DNA from: Mycolicibacterium rhodesiae
GTDB lineage: Bacteria > Actinomycetota > Actinomycetes > Mycobacteriales > Mycobacteriaceae
Reading direction: 5' to 3'
NCBI RefSeq assembly: GCF_002086695.1
Contig: NZ_MVIH01000020.1
Location: 16,901 to 80,900, forward strand
Length of the DNA stretch: 64,000 bases
Positions 16,653 through 25,109 of the stretch are shown one piece after another. The position numbers were made by a program, and so were the translations under genes. The notes under the pieces were generated by a model. The model made no database searches, had not been told where the DNA came from, and saw only the letters and a list, made by a program, of their open reading frames with translations. Numbering within the stretch: position 1 is the first letter of the stretch; every line of letters begins with the position of its first letter.

Positions 16653-18928
16653 GTTCGCCTCGGCAGATCGGACTAGCGGTCACCCGGATCGAGGGTCGGG
16701 ACAAGGTGACCGGGCGTGCCCGCTACACGGCCGACACCGTCGTGGACGGGTTGGCCTATGCCACGGTGGTGCAGTCCGAGATCGCCCACGGCATCGTGAC
16801 CGTCGAGTCACTGCGGGAGAGTGCCGAGCGCGCGGCCGCGGCACCGGGCGCCCTGCATGTGGTGACTCCGTTGAATTGTCCCGTCCTGCATCGACTGCCC
16901 GATGACGTCACGTTCGACCTTCCGATGGAGCGCAGGCCACCGCTGTCGGATCTGACCGTTCAGCACGTCGGCCAGCACATGGCCGTGGTTGTCGCCGATT
17001 CGCCGGAGAACGCCACCCATGCGGCGTCGTTGTTCGACCTGCGTTACGAGGTGCAACCCGCCGTCTTGGGCATCGACGAGGTGCTCGGCGCCACCCCGGC
17101 GCCGGACGAGAAGGATGGCCAGATCCGCTACGGCAGTTACCTTCCGGATCACTTCGTGAAGTTGGACGAGGAGAAACTGCAGGACCATCGAGGGCCGCGT
17201 GATGAGCCGACCGGTGCGGTACGCACGGACGTCAGTTATACGACACCGCTCAACGCGCACTATCCGATCGAACTCTCGGCCACCATCGCGCAGTGGGACG
17301 GTGATCTGCTCACCGTGCATGATTCGACTCGTTGGATCACCGGTGAACGTGCAGCGCTGGCCGCGTATCTGGGCATCCCGGAGCCTCACGTCCGGGTGAT
17401 CGCACCCCTGGTCGGGGGTGCGTTCGGGTCGAAGAGCTTTCTATGGATGCATGTGGTGTTGTGCGCGGTCGCCGCACGGGAGATCGGGCGGCCGGTCAAG
17501 CTTGTCCTCACCCGCAACCAGATGTTCTCCTCGACCGGACATCGGCCTCGGACCCGCCAGCAGATCCGTCTGGTCGCCGACGACGACGGTGCGCTGTCCA
17601 GCATCGAGCATCACACGGTCACCGAGACGTCGACGGTGGCCCACTTCTGCGAGCCGGCCGGGCTGTCCAGCCGCATCCTCTACCGGACACCGCGTTTGGT
17701 GGTCTCCCACCGTACCGCGCGAATCAATGCTCCCACACCATGTTTCATGCGCGGACCGGGGGAGGCGCCCGGTCTGTTCGCGCTGGAATCCGCCATGGAC
17801 GAACTCGCCGTCGACCTCGGTATGGACCCGTTGGAACTCCGCATCCGCAACCACGCCGACGCCGACCAGGCCAGCGGCAAACCGTGGTCGGGCAAGCATC
17901 TCCTCGACTGTTACGACGTCGGGGCGCGCCGGTTCGGCTGGGAAAAGCGTCCTCTCGAGCCGCGGTCCTTGTCCGACAACGGAATTCAACTCGGATGGGG
18001 GATGGCCACCGCGACGTATCCCGGTCGCCGGATGCCGGCCTCGTGCAGCGTGACCACTGCCGCTGACGGTTCGGTGCGGTTCGCTTCGGCCACCCACGAG
18101 ATCGGCACCGGGGTGCGCACCGCGATGTGTCAGGTCGCCGCCGACGCCACGGGCTTGTCGTTGTCTTCCGTGACATTCGATTCCGGTGACTCGTTGTTTC
18201 CGGACGCCCCGTACAGCGGAGCGTCGCAGACGACGGCCACGGTCGGTTCGGCCGTCCATGCCGCCGCAACCCGATGGGTCGACCGGTTGCGTGCCGTGCT
18301 GACAGCCGACGAGAGCACGCCGTTCCACGGCGCAGGCGACATCCGGATCGTCGATGGCGAGGTGGTCTCTGCGAGCCACCGGATGGCGGTCGCCGAGGTG
18401 ATCGCGAACGGTGGAAAGCGCTACCTCGACGAGTTGAGTTTCACGGTCTCGGTCGACGGTGGTCAGCAGCGCGACAGCGTCTCGCAGTCGTTCGGCGCGC
18501 ACTTCTGTGAAGTCGAGGTCGACGAGGAGATCGGGCGGGCCACGGTGACCCGCTGGGTTGCGGTGATGGACTGCGGGCGAGTCCTCAACCCGGCACTGGC
18601 CCGCAATCAGGTGATGGGCGGCATCACGTTCGGCGTCGGCATGGCGCTGCTGGAACAGGTTCCGTACGACACCCGGACCTCGCAACTCATCGGCGAGTAC
18701 TACGTCCCGACCCACGCCGACCGGCCCGATTTCGACATCACGTTCGTCGACGAACCCGACTTCGGCCTGGACCCGATCGGAGCCCGCGGCATCGGGGAGA
18801 TCGGCGCCTGCGGCGTCGCAGCGGCGGTGGCCAACGCGATCTTCCACGCCACCGGTCGCAGGATCCGAGACCTGCCGATCACATTGGAGCAGTTGATGAT
18901 TCACGACGTCGCAAGTCAGGGGAGCTGA
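16649..18928 (+). CDS. molybdenum hydroxylase, Moco-binding large subunit (PaoC/XdhA-like)
   Basis: 759 residues, ATG in an ATGA overlap with tsnR. Xanthine-oxidase family large subunit: an N-terminal fold (GRARYTADTVVDG), Moco-contact motifs GGAFGSKSF and MRGPGEAPGLFALE, and the catalytic glutamate in GIGEIGACG (Glu717). No signal peptide. Together with the next two genes it forms a three-subunit enzyme that hydroxylates aldehydes or N-heterocycles with water as oxygen source. The pattern of the FAD subunit points to the PaoABC/YagTSR aldehyde-oxidoreductase branch. Gene order here is large-small-medium, unlike E. coli paoABC. No XdhC/PaoD-type maturation chaperone is nearby. Confidence 0.92.
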   Translation: MSSPRQIGLAVTRIEGRDKVTGRARYTADTVVDGLAYATVVQSEIAHGIVTVESLRESAERAAAAPGALHVVTPLNCPVLHRLPDDVTFDLPMERRPPLSDLTVQHVGQHMAVVVADSPENATHAASLFDLRYEVQPAVLGIDEVLGATPAPDEKDGQIRYGSYLPDHFVKLDEEKLQDHRGPRDEPTGAVRTDVSYTTPLNAHYPIELSATIAQWDGDLLTVHDSTRWITGERAALAAYLGIPEPHVRVIAPLVGGAFGSKSFLWMHVVLCAVAAREIGRPVKLVLTRNQMFSSTGHRPRTRQQIRLVADDDGALSSIEHHTVTETSTVAHFCEPAGLSSRILYRTPRLVVSHRTARINAPTPCFMRGPGEAPGLFALESAMDELAVDLGMDPLELRIRNHADADQASGKPWSGKHLLDCYDVGARRFGWEKRPLEPRSLSDNGIQLGWGMATATYPGRRMPASCSVTTAADGSVRFASATHEIGTGVRTAMCQVAADATGLSLSSVTFDSGDSLFPDAPYSGASQTTATVGSAVHAAATRWVDRLRAVLTADESTPFHGAGDIRIVDGEVVSASHRMAVAEVIANGGKRYLDELSFTVSVDGGQQRDSVSQSFGAHFCEVEVDEEIGRATVTRWVAVMDCGRVLNPALARNQVMGGITFGVGMALLEQVPYDTRTSQLIGEYYVPTHADRPDFDITFVDEPDFGLDPIGARGIGEIGACGVAAAVANAIFHATGRRIRDLPITLEQLMIHDVASQGS

Positions 18929-19467
18929 TGGTATCCGAACACGGGATCGCCGTTCGCATCAACGGGACGCTGCACGAGATCACCGTCGATGTCCGGACCA
19001 CACTATTGGACCTGTTGCGGGAGCGGCTCGGGATGACCGGTACCAAGAAAGGGTGTGACCACGGCTTGTGCGGCGCCTGTACGGTGGCCGTCGACGGTGA
19101 GCGGATCCTCAGCTGCCTGGCGCTGGCGGTGTCGGTGGACAGGTCGGCAGTGACGACGATCGAAGGGATCGGGGGCAGCGACACCCTCGATCCGGTGCAA
19201 CAGGCCTTCCTCGACCACGACGGGTTCCAGTGCGGCTATTGCACTCCGGGCCAGATCTCGTCGGCGCATGCGCTGCTGCGCGAGCATGCCCGCGGTGATC
19301 TGTCTGCGGCATCGTTCGACGGTGACCGCGACGGCTCGCTCGCGGGTCACCCGGTGCTGACCGAGCAGGAGATCCGGGAGCGGATGGCGGGCAACGTCTG
19401 CCGGTGCGGCGCCTACTCGAACATCGTCGATGCCGTCGCGGCGGCCGCGAAGGCGACGTCGCAGTGA
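18928..19467 (+). CDS. molybdenum hydroxylase, 2x[2Fe-2S] small subunit
   Basis: 179 residues, overlapping the large subunit by 1 nt (TGATG). The N-terminal plant-type cluster is seen in CDHGLCGACTV plus a later Cys (ILSCLAL). The C-terminal helical cluster has CGYCTPGQ and GNVCRCGAY. E. coli PaoA carries a Tat signal; here the protein starts directly at MVSEHGIAVRINGTLHE, so the enzyme should be cytoplasmic. It transfers electrons from Moco to the FAD subunit. Confidence 0.95.
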   Translation: MVSEHGIAVRINGTLHEITVDVRTTLLDLLRERLGMTGTKKGCDHGLCGACTVAVDGERILSCLALAVSVDRSAVTTIEGIGGSDTLDPVQQAFLDHDGFQCGYCTPGQISSAHALLREHARGDLSAASFDGDRDGSLAGHPVLTEQEIRERMAGNVCRCGAYSNIVDAVAAAAKATSQ

Positions 19468-20465
19468 AAACTTTCGACTTCCGGCGCGCGGTGTCGGTGG
19501 ACGACGCGATCCGTTCCGTCGTCGAGACCGGCGGCTCGTACCTCGCCGGTGGCACGAACCTCGTCGATCTGATGAAAAACGGTGTGCTGCAGCCGTCAGC
19601 GCTCGTCGACGTTCGGCGCCTCGGGCTGACCTCGGTGGTGAGCACCGACACCGGCGGTGTGCGCATCGGTGCCGGCGTCACCAACAGCGCGTTGGCCAAT
19701 CATCCGTTGATTCGGCGCCAGTACCCGGTGTTGTCGCACGCGATTCTCAGCGGCGCCACCACGCAGTTGCGCAACATGGCCACCGTGGGTGGCAACCTGC
19801 TGCAACGAACTCGATGCCCGTACTTCATGCAAACCGAATTCGACCGCTGCAACAAGCGGATGGCCGGATCGGGATGCGCCGCATTTGACGGGTTCAACCG
19901 CGAACATGCGCTGTTCGGGGGGAGCGAGCAGTGCGTGGCGACCAATCCCTCCGACATGGCGGTGGCGCTGGCTATTCTCGACGCCGTCGTGCACGTGCAG
20001 GGTCCGGACGGCGCCCGCAGCATCCCGATCGCCGATTTCTTCACGCTGCCCGGGGACGCCCCGGATCGCGAAAACTGCCTGGAGCCTGCAGAACTCATCA
20101 CTGCTGTCGAGCTGCCTCCGTCGGCATTTGCGGCGCACTCGTGGTATCTCAAGCTGCGTGATCGACACAGCTACGCCTTTGCGCTGGTGTCGGCGGCGGT
20201 CGGTGTCGAGCTGATCGACGGGGTGATCGTGTCGGCGGCGGTCGCGCTGGGTGGCGTCGCTCCGCGGCCGTGGCGGGTGCCCGCGGCCGAAGCAGCCTTG
20301 ATCGGCAGGCGGCCCGAGGACGCGGTGCTGCGCAGGGCCGGGGAGCAGGCAATGGCGGGCGCCCGGCCGCTGAGTCAGAACGCATTCAAGGTCCAGCTGG
20401 GGCGCAGCGCCGTCCACCGAGCGCTGGCCCGTGCCCTCGGGACCGGCGGTGAAGCGAGACCATAG
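19464..20465 (+). CDS. molybdenum hydroxylase, FAD subunit with extra [4Fe-4S] site
   Basis: 333 residues, GTG start overlapping the small subunit (GTGA). FAD loops AGGTNLVDLM and ATVGGNLLQRTRC are present. An inserted cysteine segment (Cys118, Cys129, Cys138 and Cys157, in RTRCPYFMQTEFDRCNKR, GSGCAAFDG and SEQCVAT) matches the extra [4Fe-4S] cluster known from PaoB/YagS and 4-hydroxybenzoyl-CoA reductase. Ordinary xanthine dehydrogenase FAD subunits lack it. This places the enzyme near periplasmic-type aldehyde oxidoreductases although its small subunit has no Tat signal. Confidence 0.92.
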   Translation: MKTFDFRRAVSVDDAIRSVVETGGSYLAGGTNLVDLMKNGVLQPSALVDVRRLGLTSVVSTDTGGVRIGAGVTNSALANHPLIRRQYPVLSHAILSGATTQLRNMATVGGNLLQRTRCPYFMQTEFDRCNKRMAGSGCAAFDGFNREHALFGGSEQCVATNPSDMAVALAILDAVVHVQGPDGARSIPIADFFTLPGDAPDRENCLEPAELITAVELPPSAFAAHSWYLKLRDRHSYAFALVSAAVGVELIDGVIVSAAVALGGVAPRPWRVPAAEAALIGRRPEDAVLRRAGEQAMAGARPLSQNAFKVQLGRSAVHRALARALGTGGEARP

Positions 20466-20528
20466 GGTTGGTGCCCGCCTCCGAGCGACAATCCGGCCTG
20501 TGTCGGTGCGCTGTGCGACGTTGGCGGC

Positions 20529-20885
20529 ATGACCAACTCATTGTTGCTGCGGGGGACGAGTCTCCGTTACGTGTTGACCCGATATCTGCAACTCAACGGC
20601 CCCACGACCGTTGCCGACCTGATCGTGGCGCTCGACGACTGGGGCTTTACCGTCGCCGGCAGGCCGTCCAAGGCGATTTCGGACGCGCTGCGATGGGAAA
20701 GGGTCCACGACCGAGTCCGTCCACTTGGCCGCGGGCTCTATGCGGCCAAGTGGGGTATCCCACGCGGGACCGAACACCGTATTCATCAGCGTGCGGCAGC
20801 GCTGCGCGCCCATGCCCGCCAGCTGTCGCTCGAAGGCGGGCAGCAACCCTATAAGTCGGGTGAGGCTCCGACGCTCAACTGCTGA
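20529..20885 (+). CDS. hypothetical protein with winged-helix-like fold
   Basis: 118 residues, basic, no membrane segment. The N-terminal 75 residues (LRYVLTRYLQLNGPTTVADL to GRGLYAAKWG) look like a small winged-helix domain: three helices and a beta wing, with an Arg-rich recognition region (RWERVHDRVRPLGRG). This suggests nucleic-acid binding, but no family is recognised with confidence. It stands alone 63 bp after the molybdoenzyme and converges with the acyl-CoA dehydrogenase, overlapping by 11 bp. Confidence 0.6.
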   Translation: MTNSLLLRGTSLRYVLTRYLQLNGPTTVADLIVALDDWGFTVAGRPSKAISDALRWERVHDRVRPLGRGLYAAKWGIPRGTEHRIHQRAAALRAHARQLSLEGGQQPYKSGEAPTLNC

Positions 20886-22110
20886 GCAGCCCCTTGGCCA
20901 CGTGGGTGATCTGTACCTCGTTGCTGCCTGCATAGATCATCAGCGACTTGGCATCGCGGGCAAGCTGTTCCACCCGGTATTCGGTCATGTACCCGTTGCC
21001 GCCGAACAGCTGGATAGCTTCCATCGCCACATCGGTGGCGGCCTGCGAGCAGTAGTACTTCATCGCCGACGCCTCGGACAGCGAAATCGGTGTGCCGGTC
21101 TGCCCGCATTCGATCACCCGGAACAGCATGTTGCGCACGTTCATCCGGGCCACCTCCATGTTGGCCAGCTTGAGCTGGATCAACTGGAACTGACCAATCT
21201 CCTTGCCCCACAAGGTGCGCGTCTTTGCGTAATCGGTGCACAACCGCAGGCATTCCTCGATAACCCCGAGCGCCATCGACACCACGCCGATCCGCTCCGC
21301 GGCAAAACTCGAGCGGGCGCTGTCGCGGCCGTCTCCGGACTTGTTCTCCTCGGTCTCGCCCAGCAACCGGTCGCGGCCAAGCCGGACGTTGTTGAAGAAC
21401 AACTCACCGGTGCGCGAACTGTGAATGCCCATCTTGCGGAACGGCTTTGCCTGAACGAAGCCCTCCATCCCGCGGTCCAGCACGAACGTCAGCACCTTGC
21501 GATCGCGCTTGTCCGCCCCGTCGCCCTCGTCCAGCTTGGCGTAGACCACCACGACGTCGGCGTCGGGTCCGTTGGTGATGAACGTCTTCTGCCCGTTGAG
21601 GATGTAGTCGTCCCCATCGCGCACCACGTAGGACTTCATGCCGCCGAACGCATCCGAGCCCGAATCCGGCTCGGTGATCGCCCATGCGCCGATCTTGTCG
21701 TAGGTCACCAGCTCGGGCAGCCAGCGCTCCTGCTGGGCCAGCGTGCCGCGGCTCTGGATCGTCGGGACCGTGAGCCCCAGGCTGACACCCATCCCGGTGA
21801 CCAAACCCATGCTGACCCGGCACAGCTCACTGATCAGGACGAAACCCATTCCGGCCGAGCCGCCGTCGCCGAACATGCCACCACCGCCGCCGGACTTCGA
21901 CTCGGTGCCGGCCCGCAGCCGGTCCAGTCGTTTGTCCAGCGACTCGCGCGCCATCTCGGCAATGCCGAAGGTGGCGAACAGTTTGCGAATGATGGGGTAC
22001 GGCTCCATATCGCCGCTCTCCAGGTCGTCGAGGTGCGGGCGCACCTCTTTGTCGACGAACTCACGGACGGCGTCGCGCACGGCGATATCGACGTCGGACC
22101 ATTCGATCAT
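20875..22110 (-). CDS. acyl-CoA dehydrogenase (FadE-type)
   Basis: 411 residues. FAD/substrate motifs WAITEPDSGSDA and ILNGQKTFITNG, and the C-terminal helices with LFGGNGYMTEY and YAGSNEVQ. The usual MCAD-position glutamate is replaced (YAG), but Glu272 in AAERIG occupies the alternative catalytic-base position known from isovaleryl-CoA dehydrogenase. This suggests branched or bulky acyl substrates. A Gly-rich insert (SKSGGGGGMFGDGGSAG, residues 71-87) is unusual. It lies 12 bp downstream of the MpaB-like gene on the same strand, probably one operon controlled from 23146-23180. Confidence 0.93.
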   Translation of the reverse strand: MIEWSDVDIAVRDAVREFVDKEVRPHLDDLESGDMEPYPIIRKLFATFGIAEMARESLDKRLDRLRAGTESKSGGGGGMFGDGGSAGMGFVLISELCRVSMGLVTGMGVSLGLTVPTIQSRGTLAQQERWLPELVTYDKIGAWAITEPDSGSDAFGGMKSYVVRDGDDYILNGQKTFITNGPDADVVVVYAKLDEGDGADKRDRKVLTFVLDRGMEGFVQAKPFRKMGIHSSRTGELFFNNVRLGRDRLLGETEENKSGDGRDSARSSFAAERIGVVSMALGVIEECLRLCTDYAKTRTLWGKEIGQFQLIQLKLANMEVARMNVRNMLFRVIECGQTGTPISLSEASAMKYYCSQAATDVAMEAIQLFGGNGYMTEYRVEQLARDAKSLMIYAGSNEVQITHVAKGLLSS

Positions 22111-22122
22111 GGGTTCTCCGGT

Positions 22123-23145
22123 TCAGGCGGCGGCGGAACGTCCTCGGGCGGGCCGCAAACCGGCAAGTGAGAACGTCGTGTGGACCAGCGACCCCGCACG
22201 CGCGACGAGGCTCTTGGTCCGAGGGACATAGTGCATGGACAGTCCACGGCGATCTTTAGGGGGTGCCATGAAACCGGGTGCTTCGACCAGCGGCGCGTCC
22301 GGGGGAATGTGTCCTGAGGCCCGCCGGTACGCCGACAACGCGCGGGGGTGCAGCCGGATCTCGTCCGGTACCGCCAAGAACGCGACCTCGACCGCCTTGC
22401 CCAGCAACCGCAGGACCACCTCGTCACCGGGTGTCCACCGCATTCCGGCCTTCTCCCGCACCACCGGGTCGAACAAGCCGGCGGCGATCCACCGTTGGCC
22501 GGCCACCATCGGCTTGAACAGTTGATCCCACACCGGCGTCGGCATCAGGACGAACTTCGGCTTCGGAATGCGGATATCGAAGATCTCGAGCGTCGCCTTG
22601 TTGATCTCCAACTCGTCGCGACAGACCCTGTCCCAGTACTCGCAGAAGTCTTCCCACGTTTCCGGGACCGGCTTCATGCTCATCCCGTACATCGCGTACC
22701 ACTGCACATGTTCGTCGAACAGCTGGCGCTTCTCTGCCTCGGTCAGGCCGCCGCAGAAGTATTCGGCCACCTTCAGAATCAGCATGAAGAAGGTGGCGTG
22801 CGCCCAGTAGAACGTTTCGGGGTCCAGCGCGTGGTAGCGGCGGCCCGCGGCGTCGACGCCCTTGATGCCGCGGTGGAAACCCTTGATCTGCTCGCCGGTC
22901 TGGCGGGCTCGGTCCCCGTCGTACACCACGCCCATGATCGGATACACCGAGCGCGCGACCCGCTGAAGCGGCTCGCGGTGCAGGATCGAGTGTTCTTCCA
23001 CTCCGGCGCCCAGCTGCGGGTACATGTTCTGCAGCGAGCCGATCCACACCCCGAGCATCCCGGTGCGCAGATCGCCGAAGTATTTCCACGTCAGGGAGTC
23101 CGGCCCGAGCGGCTCGGCGCTATTTGTGGTCGACGTTGACCTCAT
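22123..23145 (-). CDS. MpaB/rubber-oxygenase-type protein (DUF2236)
   Basis: 340 residues, all-helical, with no signal peptide. It shows the DUF2236 pattern: an early Trp/Gly stretch (LTWKYFGDLRTGMLG), a His-bearing loop (HSILHREPLQR), DPETFYWAHATFFM, and a C-terminal HPRALSAYRRA. Characterised relatives (latex-clearing protein Lcp, fungal MpaB) use a b-type haem to cleave C=C bonds of isoprenoids; whether that applies here is unknown. It corresponds to Rv1645c by position. It is transcribed ahead of an acyl-CoA dehydrogenase and behind a perfect palindrome. Confidence 0.85.
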   Translation of the reverse strand: MRSTSTTNSAEPLGPDSLTWKYFGDLRTGMLGVWIGSLQNMYPQLGAGVEEHSILHREPLQRVARSVYPIMGVVYDGDRARQTGEQIKGFHRGIKGVDAAGRRYHALDPETFYWAHATFFMLILKVAEYFCGGLTEAEKRQLFDEHVQWYAMYGMSMKPVPETWEDFCEYWDRVCRDELEINKATLEIFDIRIPKPKFVLMPTPVWDQLFKPMVAGQRWIAAGLFDPVVREKAGMRWTPGDEVVLRLLGKAVEVAFLAVPDEIRLHPRALSAYRRASGHIPPDAPLVEAPGFMAPPKDRRGLSMHYVPRTKSLVARAGSLVHTTFSLAGLRPARGRSAAA

Positions 23146-23162
23146 CGCCTAACGATAGGTCT

Positions 23163-23178
23163 GACAACGGACGTTGTC
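23163..23178. promoter_or_regulatory. palindromic operator candidate upstream of the MpaB-like operon
   Basis: GACAACG-GA-CGTTGTC, a perfect 7+7 bp inverted repeat, starts 18 bp upstream of the MpaB-like start codon. The size and symmetry fit a TetR-family operator. No cognate regulator is adjacent, so the binding protein is unknown. Confidence 0.55.
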
Positions 23179-23280
23179 TACGATGGCGACGAAGCTGTGA
23201 CCAGTCGTTTGGCATAGCGAGACGTCGACCGCGTCACACCTGGTTGGCCGGCCCGAAAAGCGTTGCCTAGGCTTGATCTT

Positions 23281-24180
23281 GTGGACGTCGAGCCGTTCGA
23301 CGATCAACCCGATTCCCTCGTTGACGTCAACCAACTGGTGCGGCCCGGGCGCGGGCCCGCGGCGTGGTGGCACAACACCAATCACAACCCCGGTGTCATC
23401 GCTCTCGTTCGTCGTGCCCGGCGGATGCTGCCCGGCGATCCCGACTTCGGCGACCCGCTGTCCGCGGCGGGTGACGGCGGGGCTCGCGCCGCGGCGCGTG
23501 CCGCCGACCGCCTGTTGCGCGACCGTGAAGCGGCCACCCGCGAGGTGAGCTTGGCCACACTGCAGATCTGGCAGGCGCTCACCGAGCGCGTGTCCGGACG
23601 TCCGGCCAACCCGGAGGTCACGCTCGTGTTCACCGATCTGGTGGGGTTCTCCAGCTGGTCGCTGCAGGCGGGTGACGACGCCACTCTGCGGCTGCTGCGC
23701 CGCGTCGCGCAGGTGGTCGAGCCGCCGCTGCTCGATGCCGGCGGCCACATCGTCAAGCGGATGGGCGACGGCATCATGGCTGTCTTCGCCGACCCCGCGA
23801 CCGCCGTGCGCGCCACCATGGCCGCCCGCGAGGCCGTCCGAACAGTCGAGGTAGAGGGCTATACGCCGCGTATGCGCGCCGGGATCCACACCGGTAGGCC
23901 GCAACGCATCGGCTCGGACTGGCTCGGCGTCGACGTCAACATCGCCGCCCGGGTGATGGACCGCGCGACCCGGGGCGGACTCGTCGTGTCGGGGGAGACA
24001 CTGGAGTGCATCACCCCCGACGAACTCGACGCGCTGGGCGTCACGGTCAAGCGGATCAGGCGTCAGGTGTTCGCCCCGCGCGCCACGGGAGTGCCGACCG
24101 ATCTGGCGATGTACCGGCTCAAAACCCGCAGGGATCTGCCAGTCGAGGACGATGGAGACGATCTCCAAGCCCAGGCATAG
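23281..24180 (+). CDS. class III adenylate/guanylate cyclase
   Basis: 299 residues from GTG 23281; a TTG at 23263 would add six residues. The cyclase domain occupies the C-terminal two thirds. It contains the first metal Asp (FTDLVGF), the adenine-specifying Lys and second metal Asp (VKRMGDGIMAVF), and the transition-state Asn/Arg pair (VDVNIAARVMDRA), so all catalytic residues appear present. The N-terminal about 110 residues hold a regulatory region with a likely helical segment (REAATREVSLATLQIWQAL). It is soluble, and corresponds to Rv1647, a cyclase gene at the same position in M. tuberculosis. It precedes the rhomboid-like gene by 3 bp. Confidence 0.92.
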   Translation: MDVEPFDDQPDSLVDVNQLVRPGRGPAAWWHNTNHNPGVIALVRRARRMLPGDPDFGDPLSAAGDGGARAAARAADRLLRDREAATREVSLATLQIWQALTERVSGRPANPEVTLVFTDLVGFSSWSLQAGDDATLRLLRRVAQVVEPPLLDAGGHIVKRMGDGIMAVFADPATAVRATMAAREAVRTVEVEGYTPRMRAGIHTGRPQRIGSDWLGVDVNIAARVMDRATRGGLVVSGETLECITPDELDALGVTVKRIRRQVFAPRATGVPTDLAMYRLKTRRDLPVEDDGDDLQAQA

Positions 24181-24183
24181 TGG

Positions 24184-24987
24184 ATGGAGATGGTCCTTTC
24201 ACTGCTGACGAGGCTGGTCCGCCTCCGAGTCACCCTGGGTTACACCGCCGCGCTCGTGGCGGTGGCGGCCGTGCTGCTGGCGCTCGGCCCGCACTTCCGT
24301 GAACAGGTCATCTGGCATGCGAGCACCAATCTGCACAATCTCGCGCACGGCCGGATCGGCACCCTGATCGGCAGCGCGTTCGTCACCGAAACCGGACCCA
24401 TCTACATCTGGCTGCCCGGTCTGTTCGCGATTCTCGGCCTGGCCGAACTGTTGTGGCACAGCCGCCGGATGGTGGTGGCCTTCGTCGTCGGCCATGTCGG
24501 TGCGACGCTGCTCGTCGCAGCCGGCCTGGCAGGCGCACTGGCCGCCGGGTTGGCATCATGGTCGATCGTCAACGCCACCGACGTCGGCATGAGCTACGGG
24601 GCAGTCGGTGTCCTCGGCGCGTTGACCGCGGCGATACCGCGCCAGTGGCGCGCGGCGTGGACGGGATGGTGGCTGGCGGTCGCGGTCGGTTCGGCCATCG
24701 GAACCTTCGGTGACTTCACCAACGTCGGCCATGGCGTGGCGCTGATTCTCGGCATGGCGGTCGGCACCCGATTCGGCCATCCCGCGCATTGGACCACCGC
24801 ACGGTACGCGCTGCTGGCGGTCGCGGCGGCGTTCGGTTACCTGATCATGGCCAACACCGGATTGTCGATCCTGACGACATCGACGCTGGGCATTCTGGGC
24901 GCGTTGACTGCCGCGCATGTTTCCCGTCGGCGCGCGGTGCGCCGGGCCTTGATCGTCGCGCCCTCGCCGCAGCCTGCCGTCTCCTGA
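24184..24987 (+). CDS. rhomboid-like polytopic membrane protein
   Basis: 267 residues with about seven hydrophobic segments. GMSYGAVG in a mid-protein helix resembles the rhomboid GxSx nucleophile motif, and a later helix carries NVGHGVALILG with the His expected for a Ser/His dyad. It could therefore be an intramembrane serine protease or an inactive relative. Corresponds to Rv1648. It starts 3 bp after the cyclase gene, so the two are co-transcribed. An ATG two codons later is an equally good start. Confidence 0.75.
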   Translation: MEMVLSLLTRLVRLRVTLGYTAALVAVAAVLLALGPHFREQVIWHASTNLHNLAHGRIGTLIGSAFVTETGPIYIWLPGLFAILGLAELLWHSRRMVVAFVVGHVGATLLVAAGLAGALAAGLASWSIVNATDVGMSYGAVGVLGALTAAIPRQWRAAWTGWWLAVAVGSAIGTFGDFTNVGHGVALILGMAVGTRFGHPAHWTTARYALLAVAAAFGYLIMANTGLSILTTSTLGILGALTAAHVSRRRAVRRALIVAPSPQPAVS

Positions 24988-25034
24988 GTGACACCCAACG
25001 GGCTCCACTGACCCGCTGCGCCGCAAACACGCGT

Positions 25035-25071
25035 CAGTTGTGACATAAATCTAGTCAGTACTGACATCAGT
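25035..25071. promoter_or_regulatory. tandem operator-like elements before mceA
   Basis: CAGTTGTGACAT (25035-25046) and CAGTACTGACATCAGT (25056-25071) start 21 bp apart, two helical turns. The second also contains the perfect palindrome GTCAGTACTGAC (25054-25065). A 14-of-16 match to the second copy occurs before the oxidoreductase gene (32943-32958), next to a TetR gene. Likely TetR operators controlling mceA-F. Confidence 0.65.
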
Positions 25072-25109
25072 GTGGTACGAATTCTCCCGAAGCCAGGGAG
25101 GGTGCCGAC

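Noticed and set aside
23263..23280. TTG at 23263 as start of the adenylate cyclase
   Set aside because: Adds six weakly supported residues; GTG at 23281 is a better start, though the difference is minor.
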